A DNA stretch of 64,000 nt. Origin: Catellatospora sp. TT07R-123 (lineage in GTDB: Bacteria; Actinomycetota; Actinomycetes; Mycobacteriales; Micromonosporaceae). The translations under genes were made by a program, and so were the position numbers. Below the pieces are notes generated by a model, which was not told where the DNA came from, did not search any database, and saw only the letters and a list, made by a program, of their open reading frames with translations. Location: NCBI RefSeq assembly GCF_018327705.1, contig NZ_BNEM01000001.1, forward strand, positions 3,286,001 to 3,350,000, in the 5' to 3' direction. This document shows positions 59,755-64,000 of the stretch, in pieces. Numbering within the stretch: position 1 is the first letter of the stretch; each line of letters opens with the position of its first letter.

Positions 59755-60858
59755 ATGGGCACAGGCAACGCACCACGGTTCGGCGTGGAGGAGGAGTTCC
59801 TCGTCGTCGACGCGCAGACCAGAGCCCCGGTGCCCCGGGCTCAGGAGCTGATCGACGCCGCCAAGCCCCGGCTGGACGGCCGCGTCTCGGGCGAGATCAC
59901 CACCTGGCAGCTGGAGACCCGCACCCATCCGTGCACGAGCGCGGCCGAGGTGCTGGCACAGCTGCGCGAGGCGCGCACGGAGGTCGGCAAGCAAGCCCAC
60001 GAGCTGGGGGTACGGCTCATCGCCTCCGGCTCCCCGGTGCTCGGCGCCGCGGTGCCGCCCCCGATGACGCAGGGCCCCCGGCAGACCCTCGGCCAGCAGA
60101 CGTTCCGGGGCCTGCACGACGAGCTGGCCATCTGCGCCCTGCACGTGCACGTCGAAATGCCCGACCGCGACCACGCGGTGCGGGTGAGCAACCTGCTGCG
60201 GCCGTACCTGCCGGTGCTGCTGACGCTGACGGCCAACTCGCCGTACTGGGACGGCCGCGACTCGGGGTATGCCAGCTGGCGCACCATGACCTGGCCGCGC
60301 TGGCCGGTCGCCGGGCCGCCGCCGGAGTTCGCCTCGGCCGAGCACTACGACGAGGTGGTGGGCACGCTGCTGGCCGCCGGGGCGCTGGTGGACCGGGGCA
60401 CCGTGTTCTGGGACGTGCGCCCCTCGGCCAGCCATCCGACCCTGGAGGTGCGGGTCGCCGACGTGCCGATCACGGCCGAGGAGTCCGCGCTGTACGCCGC
60501 GCTCGTCCGCGCCCTGGTGGCGCACCTGTCGGCGCGGCTGGACGCGGGCGAGGCGAGCCCGCAGATCCCCGGCGAGCTGATGCGCACCGCGTACTGGCGG
60601 GCGGCCCGCGACGGGCTGTGCGGGGACGGGGTCGACCTGCGCACCGGCGTGCTGACGCCCGCGTTCGCGCTGCTCGACCGGATGGTGGACGAGATCGGGC
60701 CTGTGCTCGACGCCAACGGCGACGCCGGGGCGGTGGCGGGATGGCTGGCGTCGCTGCGGCACGGCGGCATCGGCGCCCAGCGGCAGCGTGCCGCCGCGCG
60801 GCGGAACGGCCGGCTGGCTGACGTGGTCGACTATCTTGCCGAGCAGACCATAGCGTGA
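59755..60858 (+). CDS. YbdK-type carboxylate-amine ligase (glutamate--cysteine ligase 2 family)
   Basis: A 367-residue ATP-grasp-like ligase of the GCS2 family. Signature segments are FGVEEEFLVVD at the start (the catalytic Glu-rich strand), ALHVHVEMPDRDHAVRVSNLLRPYLPVLLTLTANSPYWDGRDSGYASWR, and WDVRPSASHPTLEVRVADVP. In actinomycetes related enzymes make gamma-glutamyl-cysteine for ergothioneine (EgtA) or have weak, unassigned activity. EgtA sits with egt genes, and none are here, so the YbdK label is safer. ATG 59755; the upstream GGGAGGCAAGG is a good ribosome site. Confidence 0.9.
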   Translation: MGTGNAPRFGVEEEFLVVDAQTRAPVPRAQELIDAAKPRLDGRVSGEITTWQLETRTHPCTSAAEVLAQLREARTEVGKQAHELGVRLIASGSPVLGAAVPPPMTQGPRQTLGQQTFRGLHDELAICALHVHVEMPDRDHAVRVSNLLRPYLPVLLTLTANSPYWDGRDSGYASWRTMTWPRWPVAGPPPEFASAEHYDEVVGTLLAAGALVDRGTVFWDVRPSASHPTLEVRVADVPITAEESALYAALVRALVAHLSARLDAGEASPQIPGELMRTAYWRAARDGLCGDGVDLRTGVLTPAFALLDRMVDEIGPVLDANGDAGAVAGWLASLRHGGIGAQRQRAAARRNGRLADVVDYLAEQTIA

Positions 60859-60936
60859 TGTAAAGAGCTTTCTGGCAGTACACGATCCACCCGCGCGCAC
60901 GCGATGCTGGTTCGCAACCCCCTCGGGAGGTATGCC

Positions 60937-61590
60937 ATGACCAGCATCGCGACCGTGCCGTTACCGGTCCGCCGCAAGTCCCCCGCCGCGATGGTCCGCA
61001 CCGCGGCCGGCTACGCCGAACGGATGGCGAGCCGCCGTTCCATCCGCGACTTCTCCCCCGACCCGGTCCCGTTCGCGGTGATCGAGGAGGCGATCCGGGC
61101 GGCGTCGACCGCGCCCAGCGGCGCCAACGTGCAGCCGTGGCGGTTCGTGGTGCTCACCGATCCGGAGCGCAAGCGGCGGCTGCGGGAGGCGGCCGAGATC
61201 GAGGAGCGCACGTTCTACGGGCGGCGGGCCTCCGACGAGTGGCTGGAGGCGCTGGCGCCGCTGGGCACCGACTGGCGCAAGCCGTTCCTGGAGACGGCCC
61301 CGGCGGTGATCGTGGTGTTCGAGGTGCACAAGGGCCCGAACTCGCCGAAGCCGTACTACGTCAAGGAGTCGGTGGGCATCGCCGTCGGGATGATGATCAC
61401 GTCGTTGCACCTGGCGGGGCTGGCGACGCTGACGCACACGCCCAGCCCGATGCAGTTCCTCAACGAGGTGTGCCAGCGGCCGCCGGAGGAGCGCGCGTAC
61501 GTGGTGATGCCGGTGGGCTACCCCGCGGACGAGGTGCGCGTGCCGGACATCTCCCGCAAGCCCCTGTCCGAGGTGCTCGTCCGCCTCTGA
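60937..61590 (+). CDS. Nitroreductase-family flavoprotein
   Basis: A 217-residue FMN enzyme. [52 protein letters not shown] is the FMN-phosphate and ring-binding head. The tail [54 protein letters not shown] is typical of the iodotyrosine-deiodinase/BluB-like branch. ATG 60937 has GGGAGG upstream, so the longer frame from 60904 is less likely. BluB itself makes dimethylbenzimidazole for cobT, but key BluB-specific residues cannot be judged by eye. I therefore keep the general name. Confidence 0.88.
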   Translation: MTSIATVPLPVRRKSPAAMVRTAAGYAERMASRRSIRDFSPDPVPFAVIEEAIRAASTAPSGANVQPWRFVVLTDPERKRRLREAAEIEERTFYGRRASDEWLEALAPLGTDWRKPFLETAPAVIVVFEVHKGPNSPKPYYVKESVGIAVGMMITSLHLAGLATLTHTPSPMQFLNEVCQRPPEERAYVVMPVGYPADEVRVPDISRKPLSEVLVRL

Positions 61591-61597
61591 CGGCGGG

Positions 61598-61640
61598 AAG
61601 GGGCACCCCTTGCCCGGCGATACGGCAAGAGGGTGCCCTT
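61598..61640. terminator. GGGCACC-type hairpin (D3)
   Basis: AAGGGGCACCCCTTGCC (61598-61614) pairs with GGCAAGAGGGTGCCCTT (61624-61640) with one bulge. Between convergent nitroreductase and FAD oxidoreductase genes. Confidence 0.88.
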
Positions 61641-61647
61641 CCTCACC

Positions 61648-63210
61648 TCAGGGCCTGAGGGGGAGCTGCTCGGCGAAGAAGGCGCGCAGGGGCTCGATGT
61701 GCCGGTCCGGGCGGCGCCACTCGGCCAGCAGGTCCTCCAGCAGGTGGAGCTCCTCGACCCGGGTGGTGCCGCGGTAGCGCCGGATCACCGGGTGGATGAA
61801 GGCGCTCTCGCTGGCCCGGTCGGGCTGCGGGTGGCGTTCGATGGCGAAGACGTCGCCGTACTCGTCGCGGCCCCAGCGCAGGCCGAACGTGTAGAAGTGC
61901 GGCTCGTCGGCGAAGCGGGCGATCGCGTAGTCCTCGGGCAGGTCGAGGTAGTGGCGCACCTCGCCGGTGCCCTGGTCCACGACGAGCGCGTCGACCAGGA
62001 ACTCGAACTGGGTCCACAGCGCCGAACTCCAGTTGACCCGGTCCAGCACCAGGTCGGTGAGCTCGGCCGGGTCGGCCTCGGCGGTGCCGTACGGCAGCGG
62101 CGTCTGCTCGTACCGCTCGCACAGCAGCGCGGCCAGGGTGCGCAGGTTGTACCGGAAGCCGTCGATGAAGGCCGAGGACGCCTTCTTGAAGTCGCGGTCC
62201 TGGGCCAGCGTGCCCGCGAAGTAGAGCCCGTCCACGTTGGTGGACTGCCAGTCGCCCTTGGTGGTGGGCATGCGGCCGCTGGGCACCAGGTCGGGGCGGC
62301 AGGTCTCGCCGAAGACGGAGGTGTCCATGGCGAAGCCGGTGCAGCGCAGCACCGACTCGTACTCCATCACCGCGGTCTCGCCGTCGGCGTGGGTGTAGGT
62401 CAGGTGCACCTCGAACGTGCCGCCGTCCAGCGGCACGATCTCGTCGATGGTGCAGTCGAGCACCGAGTGCAGCGTCTTGAACTGGTAGCTGTCGAGCACG
62501 GCGCCGTGGTGGCCGCGCACGTCGCCGGGGTGCTTGGTGTTCCAGGCCAGCCGCAGCGGGCGCGGGCTGGCCAGGTGGATCATCGCGGCGTGGCCGAGCA
62601 TCGACGAGGCCGTCTCGAACGCCGAGTTGCCCTTGCCGAGGATGAGCACGCGGTGGTCGGTGTAGTGCGCCGGGTCGGTCTCCATCGACTCGTACCCGGT
62701 GGCGTGCTCGATGCCCTTGATCTGCGGCATGTTCGGGCGCTGCCAGCCGCTCGCCATGATCAGGCACTCGGCCGCGTACGTCCCCCGGTTGGTGTGGACC
62801 AGGAAGCCGTCGCCGTCGCGCTCCACGGTGCCGACCGCGGCGTCGTAGCGCACCCGCAGCTGGTGGTGCTCGGTGAAGTCCTCCAGGTAGCGCACCAGGT
62901 CGTCGGCGTGCGGGAAGTACTCGCCGCTGTACTTGGGAAACGGCAGGTCGGCCGGTTCGTGCAGCAGCGAGTTCCAGTCCCAGCGCAGCCGGATCTCCGG
63001 ATCGGTGCTGGTGGTGTGCACCTTGTTGATGGAGATCAGGCGCCGGTGCCGCGGGAACCGGCGGAAGAACGCCGCCGGCCGCGGCTCGCGTTCCAGGGTC
63101 AGGTAGTCGCAGCCGCGCTGCTGCAGGTAGTAGCTCAGTTGCAGGCCCGCCGGGCCCGCGCCGACGATGAGGTAGCGATGGCGCCCCACCACCGGGTGGA
63201 TCTGGGTCAT
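61648..63210 (-). CDS. FAD-dependent NAD(P)-binding oxidoreductase (FOXRED2/monooxygenase-like)
   Basis: A 520-residue flavoprotein. FAD-binding GAGPAGLQLSYYL lies near residue 17 with LEREPRPAAFFRRFPRHRRLISINKVH after it. The second nucleotide fold is VLILGKGNSAFETASSML, and YESVLRCTGFAMDTSVF plus VDGLYFAGTLAQDRDFKKASSAFIDGFRYN form the closing FAD contacts. This domain order is shared by FOXRED2-like proteins and N-hydroxylating monooxygenases. A C-terminal ~130-residue extension (about 385-520) has no recognised domain. ATG 63210. The substrate is unknown. Confidence 0.9.
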   Translation of the reverse strand: MTQIHPVVGRHRYLIVGAGPAGLQLSYYLQQRGCDYLTLEREPRPAAFFRRFPRHRRLISINKVHTTSTDPEIRLRWDWNSLLHEPADLPFPKYSGEYFPHADDLVRYLEDFTEHHQLRVRYDAAVGTVERDGDGFLVHTNRGTYAAECLIMASGWQRPNMPQIKGIEHATGYESMETDPAHYTDHRVLILGKGNSAFETASSMLGHAAMIHLASPRPLRLAWNTKHPGDVRGHHGAVLDSYQFKTLHSVLDCTIDEIVPLDGGTFEVHLTYTHADGETAVMEYESVLRCTGFAMDTSVFGETCRPDLVPSGRMPTTKGDWQSTNVDGLYFAGTLAQDRDFKKASSAFIDGFRYNLRTLAALLCERYEQTPLPYGTAEADPAELTDLVLDRVNWSSALWTQFEFLVDALVVDQGTGEVRHYLDLPEDYAIARFADEPHFYTFGLRWGRDEYGDVFAIERHPQPDRASESAFIHPVIRRYRGTTRVEELHLLEDLLAEWRRPDRHIEPLRAFFAEQLPLRP

Positions 63211-63333
63211 GACTTTCTCCCCACACGTGTCACGGTCCGAAGGAAACCTTTCGCAGCGAATGTCGATGTGTCAATGGGTTGCACGGTATCGGCTCAGCTC
63301 CGACCGGGTCGATCACGGCGCCCCGCGGCGTAA

Positions 63334-63339
63334 TAGACT
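63334..63339 (+). promoter_or_regulatory. -10 element TAGACT, leaderless start
   Basis: TAGACT ends 7 nt before the ATG at 63347. The divergent gap also holds ACACGTGT (about 63223-63230), a perfect 8-bp palindrome. Confidence 0.55.
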
Positions 63340-63346
63340 GCTGGGC

Positions 63347-64000
63347 ATGGCGACGACCGGGCACGACCTCGTCTACATCGGCGCGTACACCGACGACGGG
63401 GTCCCCGGGATCACCGGCTGGCACCGCGACGCGGCCACCGGCGAGCTCACCGCGGCGCCGCACGGCGACGCCCCCGCCGCCGACGCCTCCTTCCTCGCCT
63501 GGCACCCCAACGGCCCCTGGCTGTACGCGGCCAGCGAGTTCGCCGGGGAGGTCCTCACCTATGCGGTGGCGCCCGACGGCGCGCTGACCCACCTGGGCAC
63601 CCGCCCGACCGGCGGCGAGCCGTGCCACCTGAGCGTGGACCCGTCGGGCCGCTGGGTGGCGGTGGCCAACTACGGCGGCGGGTCGGTGGCGCTGTTCGAG
63701 GTCGCCGCCGACGGAACGCTGGAGCCGCGCGACCTGGTCCGGCACACCGGCTCCGGCCTCGACCCCGAGCGGCAGGAGGCCCCGCACGCGCACCTGGCCC
63801 AGTGGCTCGGCAGCGACCTGTGGGTGACCGACCTCGGCATCGACCAGGTCGTCCGGTACACCGTCGTGGACGGCGCGCTGCACCGCGCGGGCGCCGCGGA
63901 CTTCGCGGCCGGGATGGGCCCGCGCTGGCTGGCCGCCCACCCGGACGGGGCCGTGTTCGTCGCGGGCGAGCTGGACGCGACCGTGGTCGCCTGCACCGTC
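63347..64000 (+). CDS. Lactonase-family beta-propeller protein, 3' end cut off
   Basis: The first 218 residues of a seven-bladed propeller of the YbhE/6-phosphogluconolactonase group. Blade motifs are DLVYIGAYTDDGVPGITGWHRDAATGELT, ADASFLAWHPNGPWLYAASEF, EPCHLSVDPSGRWVAVANYGGGSVALFEV and APHAHLAQWLGSDLWVTDLGIDQVVRYTV. In the family the histidine of the PHAH segment and nearby glutamates line the active site. No signal peptide. The C terminus lies beyond the window. Divergent from the FAD oxidoreductase. Confidence 0.92.
   Translation, partial: MATTGHDLVYIGAYTDDGVPGITGWHRDAATGELTAAPHGDAPAADASFLAWHPNGPWLYAASEFAGEVLTYAVAPDGALTHLGTRPTGGEPCHLSVDPSGRWVAVANYGGGSVALFEVAADGTLEPRDLVRHTGSGLDPERQEAPHAHLAQWLGSDLWVTDLGIDQVVRYTVVDGALHRAGAADFAAGMGPRWLAAHPDGAVFVAGELDATVVACTV

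Noticed and set aside
59755-60858. EgtA (ergothioneine gamma-glutamylcysteine ligase)
   Set aside because: No egtB, egtC, egtD or egtE genes adjoin it, and its length fits the YbdK branch.
60937-61590. BluB (dimethylbenzimidazole synthase)
   Set aside because: The nitroreductase fold fits and the B12 theme is tempting, but the BluB-specific residues cannot be confirmed by eye and the gene is far from cob genes; the general family name is kept.

Overview
The window is 64 kb of very GC-rich DNA with strong G/C bias at third codon positions, actinobacterial regulators (SARP, the XRE/DUF397 pair, a HrdB/SigB-type sigma factor, an OhrR-Ohr pair), Tat and lipoprotein exports and many GTG starts. 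It fits a chromosomal segment of a filamentous actinomycete. The family Micromonosporaceae is my best guess, from gene content and from terminators built on a GGGCACC...GGTGCCC stem; that assignment is inference. I see no transposase, integrase, phage gene or CRISPR array.

Layout. 1-2.3 kb: cobT and a siroheme synthase/SUMT gene (cut by the left edge). 2.4-7.1 kb: a class A penicillin-binding protein, a GNAT acetyltransferase, a SURF1 protein and a proline-rich membrane protein. 7.2-12.9 kb: M20 peptidase, a small P-loop kinase translationally coupled to cobQ, an ssb paralogue, an alpha/beta hydrolase and tRNA-Arg(TCT). 13-17.7 kb: GntR regulator and a three-gene operon (DUF4034-like protein, M16 peptidase with C-terminal membrane segments, pentapeptide-like membrane protein). 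17.7-23.8 kb: Rieske protein, ohr-ohrR-oxidoreductase, nuclease-kinase pair, DUF397/XRE pair, PIG-L deacetylase. 23.8-29.9 kb: c-di-AMP riboswitch with an NlpC/P60 hydrolase, sigma factor, thymidylate-kinase-like gene, MHYT sensor, HD hydrolase. 29.9-35.6 kb: nrdAB under a cobalamin riboswitch and an NrdR box, then a rhodanese divergent from an FtrA-like regulator. 35.8-41.2 kb: Tat-exported amidase, SARP, M23 peptidase, phytoene synthase. 41.9-53.3 kb: a sugar uptake and catabolism locus (ROK regulator, ABC importer, Gfo/Idh/MocA dehydrogenase, TIM-barrel isomerase, giant secreted ThuA/sugar dehydrogenase). 53.9-64 kb: GbsR-type regulator, DM13 protein, two-component system, AhpD-like protein, M20 deacylase, YbdK ligase, nitroreductase, FAD oxidoreductase and a lactonase (cut by the right edge).

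How things connect. Vitamin B12 links the left end (cobT, SUMT, cobQ) to nrdAB, whose leader carries a cobalamin riboswitch. Cell-wall enzymes recur (PBP, NlpC/P60, amidase, M23), one under c-di-AMP control. Redox defence recurs (Ohr/OhrR, AhpD-like, rhodanese, nitroreductase).

The most unusual content lies between the genes. Three unrelated families of dispersed imperfect palindromes, each of nearly fixed size, occur in intergenic DNA. Family A is 65 bp with perfect 19-bp arms: three copies, all between convergent genes. Family B is 59-60 bp with TTTCGGGGAAA-centred arms: four copies, with one compensatory base-pair change. Family C is 61 bp with 17-bp arms and a constant 27-nt spacer: four copies. 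A fourth recurrent hairpin (GGGCACC stem) looks like a standard terminator. In addition, at least twelve genes have a TANNNT hexamer 6-8 nt before the start codon, which predicts leaderless transcripts.
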